Positions 54,928 through 64,000 of a stretch of DNA of 64,000 nucleotides are shown one piece after another. The notes under the pieces are model-generated. The model had not been told where the DNA came from. It saw only the letters and a program-made list of their open reading frames with translations, and made no database searches. Source of the DNA: Pseudomonas sp. PDM05 (GTDB lineage: Bacteria > Pseudomonadota > Gammaproteobacteria > Pseudomonadales > Pseudomonadaceae); contig NZ_JACVAC010000001.1 of NCBI RefSeq assembly GCF_014851685.1, positions 496,001 through 560,000 on the forward strand, read 5' to 3'. A program made the translations under genes and the position numbers. Position 1 is the first letter of the stretch. The number at the start of each line of letters is the position of its first letter.

Positions 54928-56135
54928 AAGGCCGCCAGCCCGCGAGCCAGGTCAGCCTGCAAGTCAGCCACATCTTCCAGGCCCACCGCGATGCGGATCA
55001 GGCTGTCACGGATACCGGCCGCCTCGCGCTCTTGCGGCGCCAGGCGCCCGTGGGAGGTGGTGCTCGGGTGCGTGATGGTGGTCTTGCTGTCACCCAGGTT
55101 GGCGGTGATGGAGATCAGGCGCGTGGCATCGATAAAGCGCCAGGCGCCGTCCTTGCCACCCTTCACTTCGAAACTCACCACCGCCCCGAAACCACGCTGC
55201 TGGCGCTGGGCCAATTCGTGTTGCGGATGGCTCTTGAGACCGGCGTAATGCACCTTCTCGATACCGTCCTGCTGCTCCAGCCACTCGGCCAGGGCCTGGG
55301 CGTTGACGCAATGGGCCTTCATGCGCAGGCTCAGGGTTTCCAGGCCTTTGAGGAAGATCCAGGCATTGAACGGGCTCAGGGTCGGCCCGGCGGTACGCAG
55401 GAAGCCGACGATTTCCTTCATCTGCTCACCGCGACCGGCAACCACCCCCCCCATGCAACGGCCTTGGCCGTCGATGAACTTGGTGGCCGAGTGCACGACA
55501 ATGTCCGCGCCCAGCTTCAGCGGCTGTTGCAATGCAGGCGTGCAGAAGCAGTTGTCGACCACCAGCATCGCGCCCTTGGCGTGAGCCACTTCGGACAGCG
55601 CGGCAATGTCCACCAACTCGGCCAGCGGGTTGGAGGGCGACTCGACAAACAGCAACTTGGTGTTGGCCTTGATCGCCGCATCCCAGCCGGACAGATCCGC
55701 CAACGGCACGTAGTCCACTTCGATACCGAAGCGCTTGAAGTACTTTTCGAACAGGCTGATGGTCGAACCGAACACACTGCGTGACACCAGCACATGGTCG
55801 CCGGCGCTGCACAGGCTCATCACCACCGCCAGGATCGCCGCCATGCCAGTCGCCGTCGCCACCGCCTGCTCAGCACCTTCCAGGGCCGCAATACGCTCTT
55901 CGAACGCCCGCACGGTCGGGTTGGTGTAACGCGAATAGACGTTGCCCGGCACTTCACCGGCAAAACGCGCAGCTGCATCGCCAGCGGTGCGGAACACATA
56001 GCTGGACGTGAAGAACATCGGGTCGCCGTGCTCGCCTTCCGGCGTGCGGTGCTGACCGGCGCGCACAGCCAGGGTATCGAAAGCTACGCCATCGAGGTCG
56101 CTGTCCAACCGACCGGCATCCCATTCCTGACTCAT
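54924..56135 (-). CDS. metZ: O-succinylhomoserine sulfhydrylase
   Basis: A 403-residue PLP enzyme of the Cys/Met metabolism family that makes homocysteine directly from O-succinylhomoserine and sulfide. The PLP Lys is in [17 protein letters not shown], and [20 protein letters not shown] and [14 protein letters not shown] are family hallmarks. Direct sulfhydrylation by MetZ is the usual methionine route in pseudomonads. It lies downstream of purF, after a terminator. Confidence 0.95.
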   Translation of the reverse strand: MSQEWDAGRLDSDLDGVAFDTLAVRAGQHRTPEGEHGDPMFFTSSYVFRTAGDAAARFAGEVPGNVYSRYTNPTVRAFEERIAALEGAEQAVATATGMAAILAVVMSLCSAGDHVLVSRSVFGSTISLFEKYFKRFGIEVDYVPLADLSGWDAAIKANTKLLFVESPSNPLAELVDIAALSEVAHAKGAMLVVDNCFCTPALQQPLKLGADIVVHSATKFIDGQGRCMGGVVAGRGEQMKEIVGFLRTAGPTLSPFNAWIFLKGLETLSLRMKAHCVNAQALAEWLEQQDGIEKVHYAGLKSHPQHELAQRQQRGFGAVVSFEVKGGKDGAWRFIDATRLISITANLGDSKTTITHPSTTSHGRLAPQEREAAGIRDSLIRIAVGLEDVADLQADLARGLAAL

Positions 56136-56174
56136 GCTGCGACTCCTTACTCAATTCTTTATTTAAGATACAAA

Positions 56175-56194
56175 ACCGGCCCCTCAGGGCCGGT
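56175..56194 (-). terminator. Terminator between purF and metZ
   Basis: ACCGGCCC-CTCA-GGGCCGGT is a perfect eight-base inverted repeat, followed on the reverse strand by TTTTG. It should separate purF from metZ transcription at least partly. Confidence 0.82.
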
Positions 56195-56200
56195 GTCTAC

Positions 56201-57706
<1,506 letters not shown>

Positions 57707-57747
57707 GCGACGCAACCCCTACTTAATGAATCTTGACTGAACACAGC

Positions 57748-58305
57748 TTACTGAGGCGTTTTGGCCGGCAAGAGGTGTTCCTTGAACGGAAGATCAGCGG
57801 GTACGCTGATTCCGCTGGCCAGCCACTGACTGCTCCACCCCAGAATGAGATTCTTGGACCAATCCGCAACCAATAGAAATTTTGGCACGAGTACCGACTC
57901 CTGCCACCACGAATCCTGCTGTACCGGCCCCAGGCTCAACAGCCCGACTGCCACAACCACCAGCAACGCGCCACGCGCGGCGCCGAAGGCCATGCCGAGG
58001 AATCGATCGGTCCCGGAGAGGCCGGTGACACGTATCAACTCGCCAATAAGATAATTGACCATTGCCCCCACCAGCAGCGTGGCGATGAACATGATGGCGC
58101 AGCCCGCAATGACGCGAGCCGAAGGTGTCTCGATGTATCCGGCCAGGTAGACCGACAGTGAACCACCGAACATCCAGGCTACGACTCCTGCGATAATCCA
58201 GGTCAGCAACGACAGTGCTTCTTTTACGAAGCCGCGGCTTAGACTGATCAAAGCGGAGATGGCGACGATTGCAACGATCGCCCAATCAACCCAGGTAAAT
58301 GGCAC
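57748..58305 (-). CDS. cvpA: CvpA family membrane protein
   Basis: A 185-residue inner-membrane protein with four predicted helices (WAIVAIVAISALISL, LLTWIIAGVVAWMF, ARVIAGCAIMFIATLLVG, GALLVVVAVGLLSLG) and the family segment RVTGLSGTDRFLGMAFGAAR. CvpA was named for colicin V production and is linked with envelope maintenance. It lies before purF as in most gammaproteobacteria. Confidence 0.93.
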   Translation of the reverse strand: MPFTWVDWAIVAIVAISALISLSRGFVKEALSLLTWIIAGVVAWMFGGSLSVYLAGYIETPSARVIAGCAIMFIATLLVGAMVNYLIGELIRVTGLSGTDRFLGMAFGAARGALLVVVAVGLLSLGPVQQDSWWQESVLVPKFLLVADWSKNLILGWSSQWLASGISVPADLPFKEHLLPAKTPQ

Positions 58306-58439
58306 AGTGCAGCCTACAGACGGATAAGGCGGCGCATTTTAGCAGAGCGCTGGGCTATCGGTAAGCTGTGATTGCAGGCGCCTTGCAAATCAGTAGTTTG
58401 TGGCCAAGGAATCCAATTTCAACCCCACCATAAAACGAA

Positions 58440-58544
58440 TGTGGGAGCGGGCTTGCTCGCGAATGCGGTGGGTCAGCTGAGGTATCTGTAGCTGATACAC
58501 CGCATTCGCGAGCAAGCCCGCTCCCACACAAGCCCGCTCCCACA
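58440..58544. repeat. REPIN with an extra partial REP arm
   Basis: The inverted pair spans 58440-58528. It is followed at 58529-58544 by a direct, truncated repeat of the last 16 bases of the right arm (caagcccgctcccaca). This mirrors the extra left arm at 53426. It lies between dedD and cvpA. Confidence 0.85.
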
Positions 58545-58579
58545 TTTGAACCGCATTGCCAACCGGAGGCGGCAGCTAT

Positions 58580-59257
58580 TCAACCGCGCTCAGGCTGGAA
58601 CCGCACCACAAAACCATTGAGGTTCTGCTGGCGCCCCAACAAATCGCGCAGGCGATCCGCTTCGGCACGCTCGATCAACGGCCCGATAAACACCCGGTTC
58701 TTGCCATCGGCACTGCGGATGTAGGCGTTATAGCCTTGGGCGCGCAGTTTTTTCTGCAAGGCTTCGGCGCTTTCGCGATTGGCCAGGCTGGCGAGCTGGA
58801 TCGACCAACTGATCGGCAGACCATTCGGATCAATACGGCTCTGGCCCACATCCGGCTTGCCCGGCGCGGCCGGCTGCGGCGCTACAGGCTTGGGCGCAGG
58901 TGCCGGCGCAGCAGGCTTGGCCGCCACGACGGGCGCCGGCGTTGGCTTGACCACCGGCACACTTGGCTGCACCGGCGTCGACGGTGCGGCTTGCGCGGCC
59001 ACTTCCTCATCGGTCGGCACCGGCTCTTCCTCAGGCAAGGCCTGCGGCTCAGGCACCACCACCGGCTCCACCTGCACTTGAGGCACCACCGGCGCCTGGG
59101 GCGCAGCCGGCGCCTGGGGCGCAGCCGGCGCCTCAACCACAACCTGGCGCTGTTCGTCCTGACGGGAAAACAGCATCGGCAGGAAAATCACCGCCAATGC
59201 CACCAGAACCAGGGCTCCAACCATTCGCTGCTTGTATGCGCTATCCAGTAATGCCAT
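58580..59257 (-). CDS. dedD: DedD-like SPOR-domain division protein
   Basis: A 225-residue bitopic membrane protein. The start at 59257 follows ggaggaagctgcac; a longer frame running into folC is a shadow. One helix (MVGALVLVALAVIFLPMLF) is followed by a long Pro/Ala/Val/Gln-rich periplasmic linker and a C-terminal SPOR domain (WSIQLASLANRESAEALQKK, NRVFIGPLIERAEADRLRDL). It binds septal peptidoglycan. Its start overlaps the end of folC by 17 bases. The linker contains tandem APAAPQAP-type repeats, encoded by near-identical 15-base units near 59095-59130. Confidence 0.92.
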   Translation of the reverse strand: MALLDSAYKQRMVGALVLVALAVIFLPMLFSRQDEQRQVVVEAPAAPQAPAAPQAPVVPQVQVEPVVVPEPQALPEEEPVPTDEEVAAQAAPSTPVQPSVPVVKPTPAPVVAAKPAAPAPAPKPVAPQPAAPGKPDVGQSRIDPNGLPISWSIQLASLANRESAEALQKKLRAQGYNAYIRSADGKNRVFIGPLIERAEADRLRDLLGRQQNLNGFVVRFQPERG

Positions 59258-60548
59258 GTGCAGCTTCCTCCGTGGAGCGCCGGGCCAACCACTCAAGCGC
59301 CTCGGCAACACAATAAAATGATCCGAACAACAGAATTTCGTCGTCAGGCGTGGCAACCGCGCACTGCGCCTCAAGGGCAGCGGCGACGCTTGCATACGAC
59401 GCCACCGGCGCGCCAAGGTTCTGCAAGGCCTGCTCCAGCTCAACAGCCGGACGACTACGCGGCGAACCCAACGGTGCGACCGCCCAGGCCTGGACATCGC
59501 CCAACAATGGCGCAACCACGCCATCCAGATCCTTATCGGCCAGCAGCCCGAATACCGCAAGACGACGACCGACCGGCGGCGTGCGCGACAGGCGGCGCGC
59601 CAGGTATTCAGCGGCGTGAGGGTTATGCCCCACGTCGAGCAACAGGTTCAGGCGCTTGCCTTCCCATTCGAATACACGCCGATCCAGGCGCCCTACCACG
59701 CGGGTCGCCAGCAATGTCGCAGCGATCTGCTCGGCATCCCATGGCAGATCCAGCAACAGGTAGGCTTGCAGCGCGAGCGCGGCGTTTTCCATCGGCAGAT
59801 TCAACAGCGGCAAGTCGCGCAGCTCTACAACCTGGCCACGCGCATCCCGCCCGCGCCATTGCCAGTGCTGCTCGCCGATCTCGAGATTGAATTCACGCCC
59901 ACGCAGGAAGAACGGGCAATCCAGCTCGCGCACCTTGTCCAGCAAGGTATGCGGCGGGTCCAGGTCACCGCACAGGGCTGGCTTGCCCTGGCGAAAGATC
60001 CCAGCCTTTTCATAGGCCACCGACTCACGGGTATCCCCCAGGTAATCGGCATGATCCACGCCAATACTGGTCACCAGCGCGAGATCGGCATCCACCACGT
60101 TGACCGTATCCAGACGCCCGCCCAGGCCGACTTCCAGTACCACCACATCCAGCTGCGCACGCTCGAACAGCCAGAACGCCGCCAGGGTGCCCATTTCGAA
60201 GTAGGTCAGGGATGTCTCGCCACGCCCGGCATCAAGTGCGGCGAAGGCTTCGCAGAGTTGCTCATCAGTGGCTTGGACGCCATTGAGTTGCACCCGCTCG
60301 TTATAACGCAGCAGGTGCGGAGAATTGTAGACGCCCACTTTCAGCCCTTGGGCCTGCAGCAGCGCCGCGACAAAGGCACAGGTGGAGCCTTTGCCGTTGG
60401 TGCCGGTCACCGTGATCACACGCGGTGCCGGCCGTCCCAACCCGAGGCGGGCCGCTACCTGTTGCGAGCGCTCCAGGCCCATGTCGATGGCGGACGGATG
60501 CAACTGCTCAAGGTAGGCGAGCCATTCGCCCAGGGTACGTTGGGTCAT
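59241..60548 (-). CDS. folC: Bifunctional folylpolyglutamate / dihydrofolate synthase
   Basis: A 435-residue Mur-ligase-family enzyme that adds Glu to dihydropteroate and folates. P-loop [20 protein letters not shown], then [17 protein letters not shown] and [14 protein letters not shown] are diagnostic. It overlaps accD by four bases (ATGA) and dedD by 17. Confidence 0.96.
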   Translation of the reverse strand: MTQRTLGEWLAYLEQLHPSAIDMGLERSQQVAARLGLGRPAPRVITVTGTNGKGSTCAFVAALLQAQGLKVGVYNSPHLLRYNERVQLNGVQATDEQLCEAFAALDAGRGETSLTYFEMGTLAAFWLFERAQLDVVVLEVGLGGRLDTVNVVDADLALVTSIGVDHADYLGDTRESVAYEKAGIFRQGKPALCGDLDPPHTLLDKVRELDCPFFLRGREFNLEIGEQHWQWRGRDARGQVVELRDLPLLNLPMENAALALQAYLLLDLPWDAEQIAATLLATRVVGRLDRRVFEWEGKRLNLLLDVGHNPHAAEYLARRLSRTPPVGRRLAVFGLLADKDLDGVVAPLLGDVQAWAVAPLGSPRSRPAVELEQALQNLGAPVASYASVAAALEAQCAVATPDDEILLFGSFYCVAEALEWLARRSTEEAAHGITG

Positions 60549-61465
60549 AGGTTTGCAGGCACCGGCGGTACGACGATTGGCTCGACCTTTGGCGCGACGT
60601 ATACAGGCGTCGGCAGGCCCATCATTTGCGCAAGCAGGCTACCCAGGCGCGGACGCAGCTCGCCACGCGGGATGATCAGGTCGATCGCACCGTGCTCCAA
60701 CAGGAACTCGCTGCGCTGGAAGCCTTCCGGCAGTTTTTCACGCACGGTCTGCTCGATCACACGCGGGCCGGCAAAGCCGATCAGGGCCTTTGGCTCGCCG
60801 ACGATCACGTCACCCAGCATCGCCAGGCTGGCGGAAACGCCGCCGTAGACAGGGTCGGTCAGTACAGAGATGAACGGGATGCCTTCTTCACGCAGACGCG
60901 CCAGTACCGCGGAGGTCTTGGCCATTTGCATCAGGGAGATCAGGGCTTCCTGCATGCGCGCACCACCGGAGGCAGCGAAGCAGATCATCGGGCAACGGTT
61001 TTCCAGGGCGTAGTTGGCGGCGCGAACAAAGCGCTCACCGACGATGGCGCCCATGGAGCCGCCCATGAAGGAAAACTCGAACGCCGAAACCACCACCGGC
61101 ATGCCCAGCAGCTTGCCGCTGACGGAGATCAGCGCATCTTTCTCACCGGTCTGCTTCTGCGCGCCGGTCAGGCGATCCTTGTACTTCTTGCCGTCGCGGA
61201 ACTTGAGACGGTCAACCGGCTCGAGGTCAGCACCCAGCTCGGCACGGCCGTCGGCATCCAGGAAGATGTCGATGCGGGCGCGGGCACCGATGCGCATGTG
61301 GTGATTGCACTTGGGGCAAACGTCCAGGGTCTTTTCCAGCTCCGGGCGGTACAGCACCGCGTCGCAGGATGGGCACTTGTGCCACAGACCTTCAGGAACC
61401 GAGCTTTTCTTCACCTCGGAACGCATGATCGAAGGGATCAGTTTGTCTACTAACCAGTTGCTCAT
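60545..61465 (-). CDS. accD: Acetyl-CoA carboxylase carboxyltransferase beta subunit
   Basis: A 306-residue subunit that transfers CO2 from biotin to acetyl-CoA. The N-terminal zinc ribbon has [11 protein letters not shown] and CPKCNHHM. The carboxyltransferase core includes [17 protein letters not shown] and [18 protein letters not shown]. The start at 61465 follows ctggagaaagaaagc. A variable Pro/Val-rich tail ends the protein. It is coupled to folC. Confidence 0.97.
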   Translation of the reverse strand: MSNWLVDKLIPSIMRSEVKKSSVPEGLWHKCPSCDAVLYRPELEKTLDVCPKCNHHMRIGARARIDIFLDADGRAELGADLEPVDRLKFRDGKKYKDRLTGAQKQTGEKDALISVSGKLLGMPVVVSAFEFSFMGGSMGAIVGERFVRAANYALENRCPMICFAASGGARMQEALISLMQMAKTSAVLARLREEGIPFISVLTDPVYGGVSASLAMLGDVIVGEPKALIGFAGPRVIEQTVREKLPEGFQRSEFLLEHGAIDLIIPRGELRPRLGSLLAQMMGLPTPVYVAPKVEPIVVPPVPANL

Positions 61466-61709
61466 GCTTTCTTTCTCCAGTACCGGTGGCTTGAACACAG
61501 CCCCGCGTATGCCCTTGAGCTAAATTCATATGTGGCGATGACACATGCTGGACGGGGTCAGACGTTCGACCAGCCATTTCCCGCATGCATCCTCAGCCTT
61601 CCAGACAACCTGCCAGCGCAAGGTTGCCACTTCATTTCCGGGCCACCTACAGGCGGCGCCGGGCTGTTTTACACAGTGGTAGTTATGGACGGCGGCAGAC
61701 TGCCAGCCG

Positions 61710-62330
61710 TCACATCCCGCGCACAGCCTGCATGAATGCGCGGATCTTGCCGTGATCCTTGATGCCCTTGCCCTGCTCCACTCCACCGCTGACATCCACG
61801 GCGTACGGGCGCACCTGTTCGATAGCGGCCGCGACGTTCACGGGATTGAGCCCGCCCGCCAGGATGATCGGCTTGCTCAAGCCTTCGGGAATCAGTGACC
61901 AATCAAACGCTTCACCCGTACCGCCCGGCACGCCTTCGACATAGGTGTCCAGCAGAATCCCGCGAGCGCCCGTGTAGATGGCGCAGGCCGCGGCGACATC
62001 GTCCCCGGCCTTGACCCGCAGCGCCTTGATATACGGACGCTGGTAGCTCTCACACTCGTCGGGGCTTTCGTCGCCGTGGAATTGCAGCATGTCCAACGCA
62101 ACGGCATCCAGGGTCTCATTGAGTTCGCAGCGGCTGGCGTTGACGAACAAGCCCACCGTGGTCACGAACGGCGGTAACGCGGCGATGATCGCCCGCGCCT
62201 GCAATACATTAACCGCCCGCGGGCTCTTGGCATAAAACACGAAACCGATGGCGTCCGCGCCCGCTTCGACTGCCGCCAGCGCGTCTTCTATGCGGGTAAT
62301 CCCGCAAATCTTGCTGCGAACGGCTGGCAT
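61710..62330 (-). CDS. trpF: Phosphoribosylanthranilate isomerase
   Basis: A 206-residue TIM-barrel enzyme of tryptophan synthesis. The catalytic Cys is in [19 protein letters not shown] and the Asp in [15 protein letters not shown]; the phosphate sites are [10 protein letters not shown] and [14 protein letters not shown]. It lies between truA and accD, away from other trp genes, as is normal in pseudomonads. The 244-base gap to accD holds no supported gene. Confidence 0.96.
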   Translation of the reverse strand: MPAVRSKICGITRIEDALAAVEAGADAIGFVFYAKSPRAVNVLQARAIIAALPPFVTTVGLFVNASRCELNETLDAVALDMLQFHGDESPDECESYQRPYIKALRVKAGDDVAAACAIYTGARGILLDTYVEGVPGGTGEAFDWSLIPEGLSKPIILAGGLNPVNVAAAIEQVRPYAVDVSGGVEQGKGIKDHGKIRAFMQAVRGM

Positions 62331-62394
62331 GTCGTGGAAACCTCAGGGGTTGGGCCGAGAAAGTCCCGGATGGTAACAAATGCTTTTCCGGGCG

Positions 62395-63219
62395 TCAGCC
62401 GCCAAGTTCGCTGAAACCTGTGAGGAAGTGTGGCCCGATAAAACGTTCCGGCAATTCGAACTCGTCGCGGTACTCCACATCCACCAGGTACAACCCGAAC
62501 GGATGCGCCGTCACCCCGCCGGTACGGCGGATGCGGCTTTCCAGCACTTCCCTGGCCCATTCCACCGGGCGCTCGCCCGTGCCGATGGTCATCAGCACGC
62601 CAGCAATGTTGCGCACCATATGGTGCAGGAACGCACCGGCACGAATATCCAGCACGATCATCTTGCCGTGGCGCGTGACCCGCAGATGGTGGACTTCCTT
62701 GATCGGCGACTTGGCCTGGCACTGACCCGCCCGGAACGCGCTGAAATCATGTACACCGACCAGGTGCTGCGCGGCCTCGGCCATGCGCTCGGCGTCCAGC
62801 GGGCGGTGGTTCCAGGTGATTTCTTCGTTGAGATGAGCAGGGCGGATCTGGTCGTTGTAGATCACATAACGATAGCGCCGGGCAATGGCCTTGAAACGCG
62901 CATGAAAGTGCGCAGGCATGACCTTGGCCCAGCTGACACTGACGTCATGGGGCAAATTGATATTGGCACCCATCACCCACGCCTTCATCGTGCGCTCGGC
63001 CTGGGTGTCGAAGTGCACCACCTGGCCGCAGGCGTGCACGCCAGCGTCGGTACGCCCGGCGCACATCAGCGACACCGGCGAGTCAGCGACTTTAGACAGA
63101 GCCTTTTCCAGGGTCTCCTGCACCGTCGGCACACCCGACGCCTGGCGCTGCCAGCCGCGATAGCGCGAGCCTTTGTATTCCACGCCCAGGGCGATGCGGT
63201 AAAAGCCTGCGGCCGCCAT
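62395..63219 (-). CDS. truA: tRNA pseudouridine(38-40) synthase
   Basis: A 274-residue enzyme that modifies the anticodon stem-loop. The catalytic Asp is in CAGRTDAGVHACGQVVHFD, with RRYRYVIYND and HHMVRNIAGVLM further on. I use the ATG at 63219 (MAAAGFYRIALGVEYKGSRY). TTG codons at 63249 and 63276 would add 10-19 residues; no start has a clear ribosome site, so this boundary is uncertain. It follows fimV and the REPIN. Confidence 0.93.
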   Translation of the reverse strand: MAAAGFYRIALGVEYKGSRYRGWQRQASGVPTVQETLEKALSKVADSPVSLMCAGRTDAGVHACGQVVHFDTQAERTMKAWVMGANINLPHDVSVSWAKVMPAHFHARFKAIARRYRYVIYNDQIRPAHLNEEITWNHRPLDAERMAEAAQHLVGVHDFSAFRAGQCQAKSPIKEVHHLRVTRHGKMIVLDIRAGAFLHHMVRNIAGVLMTIGTGERPVEWAREVLESRIRRTGGVTAHPFGLYLVDVEYRDEFELPERFIGPHFLTGFSELGG

Positions 63220-63306
63220 TTCGGCGGCCGCGTTATCTATATTTGCCAAGAACTGAGAGCCTGATGAGTTACGCAAAGGCGGCCATTATAAAGATGACCG
63301 CCCAAA

Positions 63307-63395
63307 TGTGGGAGCGGGCTTGCTCGCGAAGGCAGTCACTCAGTCACGACATCATTGACTGACACTACGCCTTCGCGGGCAAGCCCGCCCCCACA
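63307..63395. repeat. REPIN between fimV and truA
   Basis: Left arm tgtgggagcgggcttgctcg and right arm cgggcaagcccgcccccaca are inverted, with two substitutions in the right arm that weaken the pairing. It has diverged more than the other copies in this window. Confidence 0.82.
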
Positions 63396-63413
63396 GTGGA
63401 TTTTCGTTACCCT

Positions 63414-64000
63414 TCAAATGCGGCCGAGCATTTCCTTGGCCTCGCCGCGCTGAGACTCGTCACCTTCGGTCAGCACTTCGGACAGGATGTCCCGCGCGCC
63501 ATCAGCATCACCCATGTCGATGTACGCCTGAGCCAAGTCCAGCTTGGTCGCTACTTCATCGGTTCCGGACAGGAAGTCGAACTCCGGCTCATCACCACCC
63601 AGCGCCGCATCTTCAGCGGTAAAGGATGGCTCGATAGGCGGATGCTCCAGGCTCTGGGACAGACGATCCAGCTCAGCGTTGACGTCATCCAGCTCGGACG
63701 CAAAGGCATCAGGCTTGGCAGCCGCTTCAGGCTCGTCGGCCAGGGACAGGTCGAAGTCTTCCGGCAGGTCAAAATCGTCCAGCGCAGCGGGCGTCAGGGT
63801 CGGCGGCTCGACGGCAGGCACATCCTGCATCTGCTCTTCAAGGCCTGACAGGAAGTCGTCATCGGCCTGCGCCGAAGCCGGCTCATCGAGTTGCAGGTCC
63901 AAATCAAAGTCGGACAGGTCGTCCGGGCTGGCCTTGGCTTCGGTCTGCTGTTGCAGCACCGACTCAAAACTCAACTCATCGTCCAGGCTGGCAGGCGAAG
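63414..64000 (-). CDS. fimV: FimV, C-terminal part (5' end beyond the window)
   Basis: The visible 194 codons are the acidic, low-complexity cytoplasmic region (DLSDFDLDLQLDEPASAQAD, LDDFDLPEDFDLSLADEPEA). They are followed by the conserved FimV C-terminal TPR-like module (VATKLDLAQAYIDMGDADGA, GDESQRGEAKEMLGRI). FimV is a polar hub needed for type IV pilus assembly and twitching. The LysM and transmembrane parts lie outside the window. It sits upstream of truA as in other pseudomonads. Confidence 0.92.
   Translation of the reverse strand, partial: SPASLDDELSFESVLQQQTEAKASPDDLSDFDLDLQLDEPASAQADDDFLSGLEEQMQDVPAVEPPTLTPAALDDFDLPEDFDLSLADEPEAAAKPDAFASELDDVNAELDRLSQSLEHPPIEPSFTAEDAALGGDEPEFDFLSGTDEVATKLDLAQAYIDMGDADGARDILSEVLTEGDESQRGEAKEMLGRI

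Noticed and set aside
59258..59560. An N-terminal extension of DedD
   Set aside because: It is read in the wrong frame of folC; the start at 59257 has a strong ribosome site and the expected membrane helix.
61500..61709. A small gene in the gap between accD and trpF
   Set aside because: Short frames here have no ribosome site, conserved motif or consistent codon use.

Overview
The window looks like chromosomal core of a Pseudomonas of the fluorescens group, about 60% G+C. The evidence is the two conserved blocks thrS-infC-rpmI-rplT-pheS-pheT-ihfA-merR-tRNA-Pro and fimV-truA-trpF-accD-folC-dedD-cvpA-purF-metZ in the order usual for pseudomonads, an RsmE-type CsrA, and several REPIN-like repeats built on the tgtgggagcgggcttgctcgcg unit typical of fluorescent pseudomonads. 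No origin, rRNA, CRISPR array or intact insertion sequence was seen.

Layout. 1-5 kb: the 3' part-missing gspE secretion ATPase, a small secreted protein and a secreted family 3 beta-glucosidase. 5-14 kb: a LacI-TetR regulator pair divergent from a TonB receptor, flavin monooxygenase and sulfonate-type binding protein (likely organosulfur scavenging), then a convergent siderophore receptor. 14-19 kb: REP cluster, then gntR, an amino-acid ABC transporter and a gamma-glutamyltransferase-family enzyme read as one leftward operon. 19-20 kb: a probable cell-surface polysaccharide gene. 20.2-26.6 kb: a decayed island next to tRNA-Pro with fragments of a response regulator, RelE toxin, tail genes K and L, cytosine methyltransferase, DUF4406 protein and integrase, plus an apparently intact PAS-PAS chemotaxis transducer of lower G+C.

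26.6-34.4 kb: translation genes, all leftward. The thrS leader carries what I read as a two-hairpin mimic of tRNA-Thr anticodon arms. 34.4-37 kb: small proteins and a cold-shock gene. 36.5-43.5 kb: rbsBACRKD with a secreted nucleoside hydrolase at its end, under a perfect LacI-type palindrome. 43.5-46.5 kb: periplasmic glutaminase-asparaginase with AauR-like boxes and a sigma-54 promoter, then a LexA-boxed DUF1654-endA pair and a SPOR lipoprotein. 46.8-51.1 kb: csrA/rsmE, a HAD phosphatase, a CigR-like protein, and pcp with two membrane proteins (DUF979, DUF969). 51.4-54 kb: a possible micro-ORF, a small HhH protein, four tRNA genes and a gamma-glutamylputrescine-oxidase-like flavoprotein. 54-64 kb: the metabolic block ending in the 3' part of fimV.

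A theme is scavenging of combined nutrients: gamma-glutamyl compounds (GGT, Pcp, PuuB-like), asparagine and glutamine, ribonucleosides, beta-glucosides and organosulfur compounds, each with its own transport or regulator. The most interesting new signal is the thrS leader.
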